Assembly: GCF_000716675.1 (NCBI RefSeq)
Contig: NZ_JNXT01000007.1
Coordinates: forward strand, 121,041 to 185,040
Reading direction: 5' to 3'
Origin: Streptomyces alboflavus
GTDB taxonomy: Bacteria > Actinomycetota > Actinomycetes > Streptomycetales > Streptomycetaceae
Length of the DNA: 64,000 nt
This document shows, piece by piece, positions 25,430 through 34,518 of the stretch. Each line of letters begins with the position of its first letter. Within the stretch, counting starts at the first letter, position 1. Both the position numbers and the translations under genes were made by a program. The notes under the pieces were generated by a model. The model ran no database searches, was not told the DNA's origin, and saw only the letters and a program-made list of their open reading frames with translations.

Positions 25430-26686
25430 ATGGCTGTCGTCGGTGACCTGCGCGTTCTCCTGCGGCTGCGGGATTTCCGGCGCCTGCTGGCCGTGCGGCT
25501 CGTCTCCCAGGGCGCGGACGGCGTCTTCCAGGTCGCGCTCGCCGCGTACGTGGTCTTCTCGCCGGAGAAGGAGACGTCCGCCGCGGCGATCGCCTCCGCG
25601 ATGGCGGTACTGCTCCTTCCGTACTCCCTCGTCGGCCCGTTCGCGGGCGTCCTGCTCGACCGCTGGCGACGGCGCCAGGTGCTGCTGTACGGCAATGTGC
25701 TGCGGGCCGCCCTCGCCTGCGTGACCGCCGTGCTGATCCTCAGCGACACCCCGGACTGGCTCTTCTACGCGTCCGCGCTCTGCGTCACTGCCGTCAACCG
25801 CTTCGTCCTCGCCGGGCTCTCGGCGGCGCTGCCGCGCGTCGTCGACTCCGAACGCCTGGTCCTGGCCAACTCCATCTCCCCGACCGCGGGCACCCTGGCC
25901 GCCACCGCGGGCGGCGGTCTCGCCTTCGTGGTACGCATCGTGGCCTCGGACTCGGACGCGGCCGTGGTCCTCCTAGGCGCCGCGCTCTATCTGTGCGCCG
26001 CGCTCGCCTCCCTGCGGATGTCCCGCGAACTCCTCGGTCCCGATCCGGAATTGGTGCAGCCGCACCTGCGCACGGCGCTCGCCGGGACCGCACGCGGTCT
26101 CCTTGCCGGCGTACGCCATCTCGCCGAGCGGCGCCCGGCCGCGCACGCTCTGGTGTCGATGACGCTGATGCGGTTCTGCTTCGGCGCGCTCACGGTGATG
26201 GTGCTGATGCTGTGCCGGTACGCGTGGGGGTCGACGGAGGACGACGGGCTCGCGCTGCTCGGGGTCGCCGTGGGGATCTCCGGTGCGGGGTTCTTCGCGG
26301 CGGCCGTGGTGACGCCGTGGGCAGCGGGGCGGTTCGGGCCCCGCGGCTGGCTCGTGCTCTGCGCCGCCGCGGCGGCCGTCCTGGAGCCCGCGCTCGGCCT
26401 GGCCTTCGCCCCGGTGCCGATGTTCGTCGCCGCCTTCGTCCTGGGGCTGACCACCCAGGGCGCGAAGATCGCCACGGACACGGTCGTCCAGGCCGCCGTG
26501 GACGACGGCTTCCGGGGCCGGGTCTTCTCCCTCTACGACGTCCTCTTCAACATCTCCTTCGTCGGCGCGGCAGGCGTCGCCGCCCTGATGCTGCCCCCGG
26601 ACGGAAAATCGGCTTCCTTGGTTGTCACGGTGGCCGTTATTTACGCGGCGATTGCTGTGGCTATGGCCAGGTTTGACGACCAGTAA
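25430..26686 (+). CDS. MFS transporter
   Basis: A 418-residue protein with about twelve hydrophobic segments. It has the MFS loop LLDRWRRRQVLLYGN between helices 2 and 3 and its weaker repeat in the second half around QAAVDDGFRGRVFSLYDVLFN. The latter is a hallmark of the enterobactin-exporter-like/DHA3 branch. Substrate unknown. ATG 25430 follows GAGG; a GTG at 25415 is in frame. The start is only 22 bp after the ino1 terminator stem. Confidence 0.85.
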   Translation: MAVVGDLRVLLRLRDFRRLLAVRLVSQGADGVFQVALAAYVVFSPEKETSAAAIASAMAVLLLPYSLVGPFAGVLLDRWRRRQVLLYGNVLRAALACVTAVLILSDTPDWLFYASALCVTAVNRFVLAGLSAALPRVVDSERLVLANSISPTAGTLAATAGGGLAFVVRIVASDSDAAVVLLGAALYLCAALASLRMSRELLGPDPELVQPHLRTALAGTARGLLAGVRHLAERRPAAHALVSMTLMRFCFGALTVMVLMLCRYAWGSTEDDGLALLGVAVGISGAGFFAAAVVTPWAAGRFGPRGWLVLCAAAAAVLEPALGLAFAPVPMFVAAFVLGLTTQGAKIATDTVVQAAVDDGFRGRVFSLYDVLFNISFVGAAGVAALMLPPDGKSASLVVTVAVIYAAIAVAMARFDDQ

Positions 26687-26817
26687 GTGTCACATCAGTG
26701 CCACAGAGGTCCACTGAGCTTCAATCCGCGCTCGGGATCTCGGTAACTTACGGGGGTCGTTTCGCGCCATCGCGCATCCCAGCCACACGCCTTGCGCTCT
26801 CTTCTAGGGGGATCCCC

Positions 26818-27342
26818 GTGTCCACTCCGCCGCCCCAGGGCCAGAATCCATTCGCCCAGGGCCAGCAGCCCTACGGCCAGCAGCCTCAGGGCGGTGCGCC
26901 GTACGGCCAGCCCCAGGGTGGGGGCGACCCCTACAGCCAGGCCCCCGGCCAGCCGTACCCGCCGCAGCCGGGCGCTCCGCAGCAGCCGGGCGTGCCGTTC
27001 TACCAGGGCGGCCCGGACCCGCAGGCTCCGCGCAAGAGCAAGAAGAAGCTCATATTCTCCATCGTGGGTGTCGCCGTCGTCGCGCTGATCGCCGGTGGCG
27101 CGGTCCTGGCGGGCAAGGACGAGGCAGCCGCAGCCGAGGTCGGCGACTGCATGAGCGTCGGCAACCCGACGAGCTCCACCGACCCGGACTTGAAGATCGT
27201 GGACTGCGGCGACAGCAAAGCCGCGTACAAGGTCGCAGAGAAGAAGGACAGCGGAACCTGCGACATCAGGAAGTACGCCCAGTACCGGGAGACGGGTCGC
27301 GGTGACGACTTCACGCTCTGCTTGGAGAAGCTGAAGAAGTAA
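26818..27342 (+). CDS. Proline/glutamine-rich single-pass membrane protein
   Basis: A 174-residue protein. Residues 1-70 are a cytosolic Pro/Gln/Gly/Tyr-rich tail, and Lys-rich RKSKKK precedes one helix (about 76-95). The extracytoplasmic domain (100-174) carries four Cys (in GDCMSV, VDCGDS, TCDIRK and LCLEK), likely forming two disulfides. It resembles the LppU-type proteins of actinomycetes; function unknown. GTG 26818 follows AGGGGG. The two parS palindromes begin 9 bp after its stop. Confidence 0.78.
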   Translation: MSTPPPQGQNPFAQGQQPYGQQPQGGAPYGQPQGGGDPYSQAPGQPYPPQPGAPQQPGVPFYQGGPDPQAPRKSKKKLIFSIVGVAVVALIAGGAVLAGKDEAAAAEVGDCMSVGNPTSSTDPDLKIVDCGDSKAAYKVAEKKDSGTCDIRKYAQYRETGRGDDFTLCLEKLKK

Positions 27343-27350
27343 GCAGCCTG

Positions 27351-27404
27351 CATGCATGAAGCGGGGCGATGTTTTACGTGAAACATCGCCCCGCTTCATG
27401 CATG
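27351..27404. repeat. 54-bp palindrome with variant parS at its centre
   Basis: Inverted repeat of 27+27 bp, perfect but for one base pair, which is the changed base of the central parS. It lies between the convergent genes and may act as terminator. Confidence 0.88.
27371..27384. other. parS: Variant parS site
   Basis: GTTTTACGTGAAAC, one mismatch (C to T at position 5) from the consensus. Its centre is 45 bp from the next perfect site. Confidence 0.75.
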
Positions 27405-27440
27405 AGGGGCGCTGTGTTTCACGTGAAACACAGCGCCCCT
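27405..27440. repeat. 36-bp palindrome centred on parS
   Basis: Perfect 18+18 bp inverted repeat directly following the 54-bp palindrome and ending 15 bp before the CCA-transferase stop. Confidence 0.88.
27416..27429. other. parS: parS site
   Basis: Perfect GTTTCACGTGAAAC in the 36-bp palindrome. Confidence 0.95.
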
Positions 27441-27454
27441 TCGCATGCTCACCT

Positions 27455-28924
27455 CTACTGCTCCTGCGCAGCCCACCACTCCTTGAGCGCCGCCACCGCC
27501 GCGTCCCGCTCCATCGGCCCGTTCTCCAGGCGCAGCTCGAGCAAGAACTTGTACGCCTGACCGACGGCAGGGCCGGGGCGGACGGCGAGGATCTCCATGA
27601 TCTCGTTGCCGTCGAGGTCGGGGCGGATCGAGTCCAGCTCCTCCTGCTCCTGGAGGCGGGCGATGCGCTCCTCCAGGCCGTCGTAGGCGCGGGACAGGTT
27701 GTTGGCCTTGCGCTTGTTGCGCGTGGTGCAGTCCGAGCGGGTCAGCTTGTGCAGGCGGGTCAGGAGCGGGCCCGCGTCGCGGACGTAGCGCCGGACCGCG
27801 GAGTCCGTCCATTCGCCCTCGCCGTAGCCGTGGAAGCGCAGGTGCAGCTCCACGAGCCGTGAGACGTCCTTGATGAGCTCATTCGAGTACTTCAGGGCGG
27901 TCATGCGCTTCTTGGTCATCTTCGCCCCGACCACCTCGTGGTGGTGGAACGAGACCCGCCCGTCCGACTCGAAGCGACGCGTCCTCGGCTTGCCGATGTC
28001 GTGCAGCAGTGCGGCGAGCCGGAGCGTCAGGTCCGGGCCCTCGGTCTCCAGCGCCATCGCCTGCTCGAGGACGATCAGCGTGTGGTCGTAGACGTCCTTG
28101 TGCCGGTGGTGCTCGTCGCGCTCCAGGCGCAGGGCGGGCAGCTCCGGCAGGACATGGTCGGCGAGGCCGGTGTCCACGAGGAGAGCGAGGCCCTTGGCCG
28201 GGTGCGCGGACAGGACCAGCTTGTTCAGCTCGTCCCGGACGCGCTCGGCGGAGACGATCTCGATGCGCCCGGCCATCGCCTTCATCGCGGCGACGACCTC
28301 GGGGGCCACCTCGAAGTCCAGCTGCGCGGCGAAGCGCGCGGCCCGCATCATCCGCAGCGGGTCGTCCGAGAAGGACTCCTCAGGGGTGCCGGGGGTCCGC
28401 AGGACGCGCTCGGCCAGGTCACCAAGGCCTCCGTGCGGGTCGACGAACGTCTTCTCCGGGAGCGCCACAGCCATCGCGTTCACGGTGAAGTCACGGCGGA
28501 CGAGGTCCTGCTCGATGGAGTCGCCGTACGACACCTCGGGCTTGCGCGAGGTCCGGTCGTACGCCTCCGATCGATATGTCGTCACTTCGACCTGGAAACG
28601 CTGCTCGGCGCCGTCCACACGAGCGTCCTTCTGGCAGCCGACCGTCCCGAAGGCGATCCCGACCTCCCAGACCGCGTCGGCCCACGGACGGACGATCTTC
28701 AGTACGTCCTCGGGGCGGGCGTCCGTCGTGAAGTCCAGGTCGTTGCCGAGCCGGCCCAGGAGCGCGTCCCGGACCGATCCGCCCACCAGGGCGAGCGAGA
28801 ACCCGGCCTCCTGGAAACGGCGGGCGAGGTCGTCCGCGACGGGGGAGACGCGCAGCAGCTCGCTCACAGCGCGGTCCTGCGCCTGGCTCAGGGCACGGGG
28901 ATTGTCTTCGTTGGCGTTCGGCAC
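27455..28924 (-). CDS. CCA tRNA nucleotidyltransferase (poly(A) polymerase family)
   Basis: A 489-residue class II nucleotidyltransferase that completes the CCA end of tRNAs; the actinobacterial type is often labelled PcnA. The head domain has LVGGSVRD, the metal-binding NDLDFTTDARPE and RRDFTVNAMA. The neck carries FSDDPLRMMRAARFAAQL. An HD domain follows (HDIGKPRTRRFE near 295-306). The start is GTG 28924; no Shine-Dalgarno precedes it, so a short or leaderless mRNA is possible. tRNA-Ile in this window does not encode its CCA end, consistent with a need for this enzyme. Confidence 0.92.
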   Translation of the reverse strand: MPNANEDNPRALSQAQDRAVSELLRVSPVADDLARRFQEAGFSLALVGGSVRDALLGRLGNDLDFTTDARPEDVLKIVRPWADAVWEVGIAFGTVGCQKDARVDGAEQRFQVEVTTYRSEAYDRTSRKPEVSYGDSIEQDLVRRDFTVNAMAVALPEKTFVDPHGGLGDLAERVLRTPGTPEESFSDDPLRMMRAARFAAQLDFEVAPEVVAAMKAMAGRIEIVSAERVRDELNKLVLSAHPAKGLALLVDTGLADHVLPELPALRLERDEHHRHKDVYDHTLIVLEQAMALETEGPDLTLRLAALLHDIGKPRTRRFESDGRVSFHHHEVVGAKMTKKRMTALKYSNELIKDVSRLVELHLRFHGYGEGEWTDSAVRRYVRDAGPLLTRLHKLTRSDCTTRNKRKANNLSRAYDGLEERIARLQEQEELDSIRPDLDGNEIMEILAVRPGPAVGQAYKFLLELRLENGPMERDAAVAALKEWWAAQEQ

Positions 28925-29151
28925 AACAGAAAAGGGTACGTGCCCCGGGCGCCGGGGGCCGCCCGGATTTCCGCGGGCCTCGTCAGTGCCGCACACGGCG
29001 CTCACCACCGGGCTTGCGGGCGTCGCCGCCAGGCCTTCCGATCTTGTGGAGCAGTCCGCGGCACTTAGCCCCGGCGCACCTCGTTACCATGCGTGGACGC
29101 AGCGAACGACAACCACCGACACAGCTGACGACGACGAGGGACGGGCAACGC

Positions 29152-31620
29152 GTGGCCGAGGCGGCAGATTTCCCGGGGACCAGCCCCTCACCTGCCCGCC
29201 GGTGGTTCCGGCGGACAGCGACACTGCTGGCCGGGGCACCACTGCTGGCCGGGCTGCTCCAGGTGCCCGTGAGCCCCTCCGCGCATGCCGCCGGTACCGG
29301 AGTGACGACGGGCACAGCGACCACGACCGGGTCAGTGGGCACGTCGCATGCCGCGGGCGCCCACACCGGCGCCGCGGACGCGCGCAAGGCCTCCACGGGC
29401 ACGAAGGCCACCCCCACCGGCTCCCGCACCGTCGATGTGTCCCTGGACACCCTCACGCCCAGCGCGCCGCGCGACGGCGACACCGTCGTCGTCTCGGGCA
29501 AGATCACCAACGAGGGACGCCAGGCGATCACCGACGCCCATGTGGGCCTCCGCGTGGGCAGCGCCCTCGGCGGCCGCACGGACATCGACAGCGCCGCGAA
29601 GCGGACCACCTACCAGCCCGGGCTCGACGGCTCCGAGGTCGGCGGGAAGTACGTGGAGAAGTTCTCCCGGCTCGCCCCGGGCGTCCCATACGACTTCAGC
29701 ATCTCCGTGCCCGTGAACGCCCTGCGCCTCGGCATGGACGGCGTCTACCAGCTCGGCGTCACGCTGACCGGCCAGACGCCCGCACAGCCCTACCCCCAGG
29801 TGCTCGGCATCGAGCGGACCTTCTTGCCGTGGCAGGACGGGGCGGCCGACACGAAGACCAAGACGACGTACCTGTGGCCGCTCATCTCGACCACGCACCT
29901 CACGTCGAGGACGCGCTCCGACGAGGAGCAGACGCCGCTCTTCAAGGACGAGAGCCTCGCCAAGGAACTCCAGACGGGCGGGCGGCTGCAGCAGCTCCTG
30001 ACGCTCGGCAGCCAGCTCGACGTCGCCTGGGTGATCGATCCTGACCTGCTGGTCTCCGTCGACGCGATGACGACGAGCTACGACGTCGAGGGGCCGGACG
30101 GCACGACCGTCGCGGGCAAGCACCAGGCCGTCGCGAAGCAGTGGCTCAACCAGCTCCACAAGGCCGTGAAGGGCAAGAAGGTCGTCGCGCTGCCCTTCGC
30201 CGACCCCGACCTCGCCTCGCTCGCCCACAACGGCAGGGCCGTCAAGGGCTCGCTCGGCCACCTCAAGGAGGCCACCGAGGTCGGCGCCCAGGCCGTGGAG
30301 GACATCCTCAACGTCAAGCCCAGCTCGGACTTCGCGTGGCCCGCCGAGGGCGCGGTCGACCCGTCGGTCGTGGACGTCGCCACGTCGGCGGGCGCCCACT
30401 CGGTGATCGCCCGCAGCGACAGCCTGCGCGAGACGGGCGGGCTGCTGTACACCCCCAACGCCGCGCGGCCCATCGGCGGCGGGACGACCGCCGTGGTCGC
30501 CGACGCGCGCCTCTCGACCGCGTTCCGCGGCGACATGACGGGGGCCGAGGACTCCACCCTCGCCACCCAGGAATTCCTGGCCCAAAGTCTCATGATCACG
30601 CTGCAGGATCCGGACAAGCAGCGCAGCGTCGTGGTCGCCCCCCAGCGCATGCCCACGGCCAGCCAGGCCCAGACCATGGCGCGGGCGCTGGCCGCCCTCG
30701 ACGACAAGCGCTGGTCGCAGCCGCAGTCCCTGACGGCGGCGGCGAAGGCCGAGCCGGACCCGAACGCCACCACCCAGGTCCCCTCCGCCGGGTCCTACCC
30801 GTCGTCGCTGCGCAAGCAGGAACTGCCCCGCTCGGCGTTCGAGGAGGTCCAGAACACCCAGGGCAAGCTCGACCGCTTCAAGCAGATCCTCTCCCAGGCG
30901 GACCGCGTCATCACCCCCTTCGGGCGGGCGATGGACCGTGAGATGTCCACGTCGTGGCGCGGCCGCCCGACCGACGCCCAGAACTTCCGCAAGGGCGTGC
31001 AGGGGTATCTGACGAGCCTCATCCAGCAGGTGAAGCTGATCAACAAGTCCGAGGTGAAGCTCTCGGGCCGCAGCGCGACCATCCCGGTCACGGTGCAGAA
31101 CAACCTGGTGCAGGGCGTCGACCACCTCGTCCTGCGCCTGACGTCGACCAACCCCACCCGTCTGAAGGTCGGCGACGGGCTCTACGAGGAGCAGCCCGTC
31201 CGGATCACGGGCGGCGGCCACACCCAGTCCGTGAAGTTCACCACCACGGCCAACGCCAACGGCCCGGTCACGGTCTACGCGCAGCTCTACACCGAGGACA
31301 ACGAGCCCTACGGCGCGCCCGTCCGCTTCGACGTCAACGTCACCGAGTTCACCGCGACGGTGATGCTGGTCATCGGCGGCGGCGTCCTGCTCCTCGTCCT
31401 CGCCGGGTTCCGCATGTACACCCAGCGCAAGCGCGCGGCGCGGCGGCAGGCCGAGGCGGGCCCGGACGGCGGCCCCGACGGCGATTCCGACGCCACCCCC
31501 GACACCTCTCCCGGCACCGACCCCGGATCGGCCGATCCCGAGCAGCCGAGTGACCCGACACCGGACACCGCTGCCGAAAGCACCGAGCCTTCGCACACGG
31601 GTGAGAGAGTGGACCGTTGA
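29152..31620 (+). CDS. Secreted/membrane DUF6049-type protein
   Basis: An 822-residue protein with a twin-Arg-like basic start (PARRWFRRTATLLAG), a signal peptide ending near HAA (about residue 45) and a very long extracytoplasmic region. One C-terminal helix (about 742-763) and a Pro/Asp/Ser-rich cytosolic tail follow. The ectodomain begins with a beta-sandwich-like stretch (VDVSLDTLTPSAPRDGDTVVVSG) and ends with another (SEVKLSGRSATIPVTVQNN). Function unknown; the family is always next to murJ in actinomycetes, which points to envelope work. GTG 29152 follows GAGGGACGGG; ATG 29089 is in frame. Confidence 0.78.
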   Translation: MAEAADFPGTSPSPARRWFRRTATLLAGAPLLAGLLQVPVSPSAHAAGTGVTTGTATTTGSVGTSHAAGAHTGAADARKASTGTKATPTGSRTVDVSLDTLTPSAPRDGDTVVVSGKITNEGRQAITDAHVGLRVGSALGGRTDIDSAAKRTTYQPGLDGSEVGGKYVEKFSRLAPGVPYDFSISVPVNALRLGMDGVYQLGVTLTGQTPAQPYPQVLGIERTFLPWQDGAADTKTKTTYLWPLISTTHLTSRTRSDEEQTPLFKDESLAKELQTGGRLQQLLTLGSQLDVAWVIDPDLLVSVDAMTTSYDVEGPDGTTVAGKHQAVAKQWLNQLHKAVKGKKVVALPFADPDLASLAHNGRAVKGSLGHLKEATEVGAQAVEDILNVKPSSDFAWPAEGAVDPSVVDVATSAGAHSVIARSDSLRETGGLLYTPNAARPIGGGTTAVVADARLSTAFRGDMTGAEDSTLATQEFLAQSLMITLQDPDKQRSVVVAPQRMPTASQAQTMARALAALDDKRWSQPQSLTAAAKAEPDPNATTQVPSAGSYPSSLRKQELPRSAFEEVQNTQGKLDRFKQILSQADRVITPFGRAMDREMSTSWRGRPTDAQNFRKGVQGYLTSLIQQVKLINKSEVKLSGRSATIPVTVQNNLVQGVDHLVLRLTSTNPTRLKVGDGLYEEQPVRITGGGHTQSVKFTTTANANGPVTVYAQLYTEDNEPYGAPVRFDVNVTEFTATVMLVIGGGVLLLVLAGFRMYTQRKRAARRQAEAGPDGGPDGDSDATPDTSPGTDPGSADPEQPSDPTPDTAAESTEPSHTGERVDR

Positions 31621-31667
31621 GCGATGTCGTGGCCGGTGGGCCCGCGGACCATGAGGTGGGGTAAACC

Positions 31668-34400
31668 ATGAACGCGCCGTACGACGGTGAGCGCGGCCAG
31701 GGCGCGGGCAGCTCCGGTGCGGCCGGGGACCCGCCTCCCGGCCCCCACGAGGACGGTCAGGTGCCGCCGCAGCACGCCCCGGACGCCTACCTCCAGGACG
31801 CGTACGCCCAGGACCCCTACCGGGCCCAGGACCTCTCGGCCCAGGACCCGGTGGCCGAGGCGCTCTACGACCGCGCGGCCCACCCCCCGCCGCCGCCCGG
31901 CAGCTACCCCGACCCGCAGCAGCTCTACGCCCAGCCGCCGTCGGCGCAGTACCAGCCGGACCCCCGCGTCTGGGCCCAGACACCGCCGCCGGAGCCGGAC
32001 GGCACCACACGCCACCTCCCCTACGGCGACGACCCGCGCACCACGCAGTACGTGGGCGTGGACGACCTCGTCACCCAGGCGGGCGAGGAGCGGCACCAGC
32101 CGGACGCCTTCGCGCACCTCTTCCGGGACCAGCAGGGCAGCGGCCACCGCGACCCGCGGGCGGGCTACGGCGACCCTCAGGCCGCCGACCCGCGCGCCCA
32201 GCAGGGCTACGAGGGCCAGCAGAACGCCCCGTACCAGGGACAGCACGGCGGGGGATACCAGGGCCAGCACCCCGGCTATCAGGACCCGCAGGCGGGCGGC
32301 TACCAGGGACAGCCCGGCACCGGGTACCAAGGGCAGCCCGCCGGTTACCAGGACCAGCAGGGCGCTGCCTATCCCTACCAGCAGCAGCCCGGCCAGGCCG
32401 CCTACCCGGACCAGCAGCAGCACGGCGCCGGGTACGCCCACCAGCAGGGCGCCGGCTACGCGGACCAGCAGCACGGCACGCCGTACGCGTACCCGCAGAG
32501 CGACGCCGCGTACAACGACCAGCAGGGCGCCCAGTACGCCCAGCAGGCCTCCCCGTACGCCAATCAGCAGGCCGGTGGCTACTACCAGGACCCGAACCAG
32601 TACCCGGATCCCGGCCAGTACCAGGACCCGAACCAGGGCGGCTACTACCAGCAGCCGCAGTACGGCGGCCAGCGCCCGCCCGCGGGCCAGGAGGAGCTGG
32701 CGGCCCCGGCCGTCCCGGCGCCCGCCAAGGCGCCCTCGCAGGCTCCCGCGGCGCCCGCGGGGAAGACCGGCGGCCGCGCGTCCAGCCTCCTGAAGTCCAG
32801 CGCCGTGATGGCCGCGGGCACGATGGTGTCCCGCCTCACCGGCTTCGTCCGCTCGGCGATGATCGTCTCGGCGCTCGGCATCGGTCTGCTCGGCGACACC
32901 TTCCAGGTCGCCTACCAGCTGCCGACGATGATCTACATCCTCACCGTCGGCGGCGGCCTCAACTCGGTCTTCGTGCCGCAGCTCGTGCGCGCCCAGAAGA
33001 ACGACGCGGACGGCGGGCAGGCGTACGCCAACCGGCTCCTGACGCTCGTCATGGTGGCGCTCGGCGTACTCACGGTGCTCGGCTGGATCGCCGCACCGCT
33101 CCTGGTGCACCTGCTCTCCACGCCGGTCGCCAGCGACCCGGCGGCCAACGAGGTGGCCATCACCTTCGTCCGCTACTTCCTGCCGTCGATCTTCTTCATG
33201 GGCATCCACGTCGTGATGGGGCAGATCCTCAACGCCCGCGGGAAGTTCGGCGCGATGATGTGGACCCCGGTCCTCAACAACATCGTCATCATCGCCACGC
33301 TCGGCATGTTCCTCTGGGTGTACGGCACGTCCGAGAAGTCGGGCATGCGCGTCACGTCGATCCCCGACGACGGTGTGCAGCTGCTCGGTGTCGGCGTCCT
33401 CCTCGGCCTCGTCGTCCAGTCGCTCGCGATGTTCCCCTACCTGCGCGAGACCGGCTTCAAGCTGCGGCTGCGCTTCGACTGGAAGGGCCAGGGGCTCGGC
33501 AAGGCCGCCATGCTCGCCAAGTGGACGATGCTCTTCGTCCTCGCCAACCAGGCGGGCGCGATCGTCGTGACCCAGCTGGGCACCGCGGCGGTCAAGCACT
33601 CCGGCATGGACGGCACCGGCTTCTCCGCCTACGCCAACGCCCAGCTCATCTGGGGGCTCCCACAGGCCATCATCACGGTCTCCCTGATGGCCGCCCTGCT
33701 GCCGAGGCTGTCGCGCTCGGCGCACGAGGGCGACACCGGGGCCGTACGCGACGACATCTCGCAGGGCCTGCGCACCTCGGCCGTCGCGATCGTGCCGATC
33801 GCCTTCAGCTTCCTCGCACTCGGCATCCCGATGTGCACGCTCATCTTCGGCTCGTCCGGCGTCAACGGCGCCACTCGCATGGGCTACATGCTGATGGCCT
33901 TCGGCCTCGGCCTGATCCCGTACTCCGTGCAGTACGTCGTCCTGCGCGCCTTCTACGCGTACGAAGACACCCGCACCCCCTTCTACAACACGGTCATCGT
34001 GGCCGCCTTCAACGCTGCCGCCTCCGGCATCTGCTACCTGGTGCTGCCCGCCCGCTGGGCCGTGGCGGGCATGGCGCTCTCCTACGGCGCCGCGTATGCG
34101 ATCGGTGTGGGCGTCGCCTGGCAGCGGCTGCGCAAGCGTCTGGGCGGCGATCTGGACGGGGCGAACGTGATCCGGACGTACGCCCGGCTCGCGCTGGCCT
34201 CCGTGCCGGGTGCGATTCTCGGCGCCGGGGCCGGGTACGCGATCACGAAGGCGCTCGGGCAGGGGGTCATCGGCTCGCTGGCCGCGCTGATCGTCGGTCT
34301 GGCCGTGCTCTTCGGGGTCTTCTTCGTGGCCGCGCGCCGCATGCGGATCCAGGAGCTGAACTCGCTGGTCGGTATGGTGCGCGGGCGACTGGGGCGCTGA
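31668..34400 (+). CDS. murJ: MurJ/MviN-type lipid II flippase with long low-complexity N-terminus
   Basis: A 910-residue protein. From about residue 375 it is a 14-helix MOP-superfamily flippase: SSAVMAAGTMVSRLTGFVRSAMIV, then GGGLNSVFVPQLVRA and QILNARGKFGAMMWTPVLNN. It carries lipid II across the membrane for peptidoglycan synthesis. Residues 1-370 are unusual: Gln/Tyr/Pro/Gly/Asp-rich, with many GYQGQ, GYADQQ and QDPNQ repeats and no predicted fold. It starts at ATG 31668 with GGTGGGG upstream, 47 bp after the DUF6049-type gene. The pseudokinase gene follows. Confidence 0.92.
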   Translation: MNAPYDGERGQGAGSSGAAGDPPPGPHEDGQVPPQHAPDAYLQDAYAQDPYRAQDLSAQDPVAEALYDRAAHPPPPPGSYPDPQQLYAQPPSAQYQPDPRVWAQTPPPEPDGTTRHLPYGDDPRTTQYVGVDDLVTQAGEERHQPDAFAHLFRDQQGSGHRDPRAGYGDPQAADPRAQQGYEGQQNAPYQGQHGGGYQGQHPGYQDPQAGGYQGQPGTGYQGQPAGYQDQQGAAYPYQQQPGQAAYPDQQQHGAGYAHQQGAGYADQQHGTPYAYPQSDAAYNDQQGAQYAQQASPYANQQAGGYYQDPNQYPDPGQYQDPNQGGYYQQPQYGGQRPPAGQEELAAPAVPAPAKAPSQAPAAPAGKTGGRASSLLKSSAVMAAGTMVSRLTGFVRSAMIVSALGIGLLGDTFQVAYQLPTMIYILTVGGGLNSVFVPQLVRAQKNDADGGQAYANRLLTLVMVALGVLTVLGWIAAPLLVHLLSTPVASDPAANEVAITFVRYFLPSIFFMGIHVVMGQILNARGKFGAMMWTPVLNNIVIIATLGMFLWVYGTSEKSGMRVTSIPDDGVQLLGVGVLLGLVVQSLAMFPYLRETGFKLRLRFDWKGQGLGKAAMLAKWTMLFVLANQAGAIVVTQLGTAAVKHSGMDGTGFSAYANAQLIWGLPQAIITVSLMAALLPRLSRSAHEGDTGAVRDDISQGLRTSAVAIVPIAFSFLALGIPMCTLIFGSSGVNGATRMGYMLMAFGLGLIPYSVQYVVLRAFYAYEDTRTPFYNTVIVAAFNAAASGICYLVLPARWAVAGMALSYGAAYAIGVGVAWQRLRKRLGGDLDGANVIRTYARLALASVPGAILGAGAGYAITKALGQGVIGSLAALIVGLAVLFGVFFVAARRMRIQELNSLVGMVRGRLGR

Positions 34401-34518
34401 TGTGAAGGAGTCCGCACAACCATCGTCGGCCACCGCGTGTCGTGCATAGCGCCGGACTGTGGGCACAATTGGCTTTGGCGTCTGACGAAGCGCAACGGAT
34501 GGGGAGGCAGGAACGACG

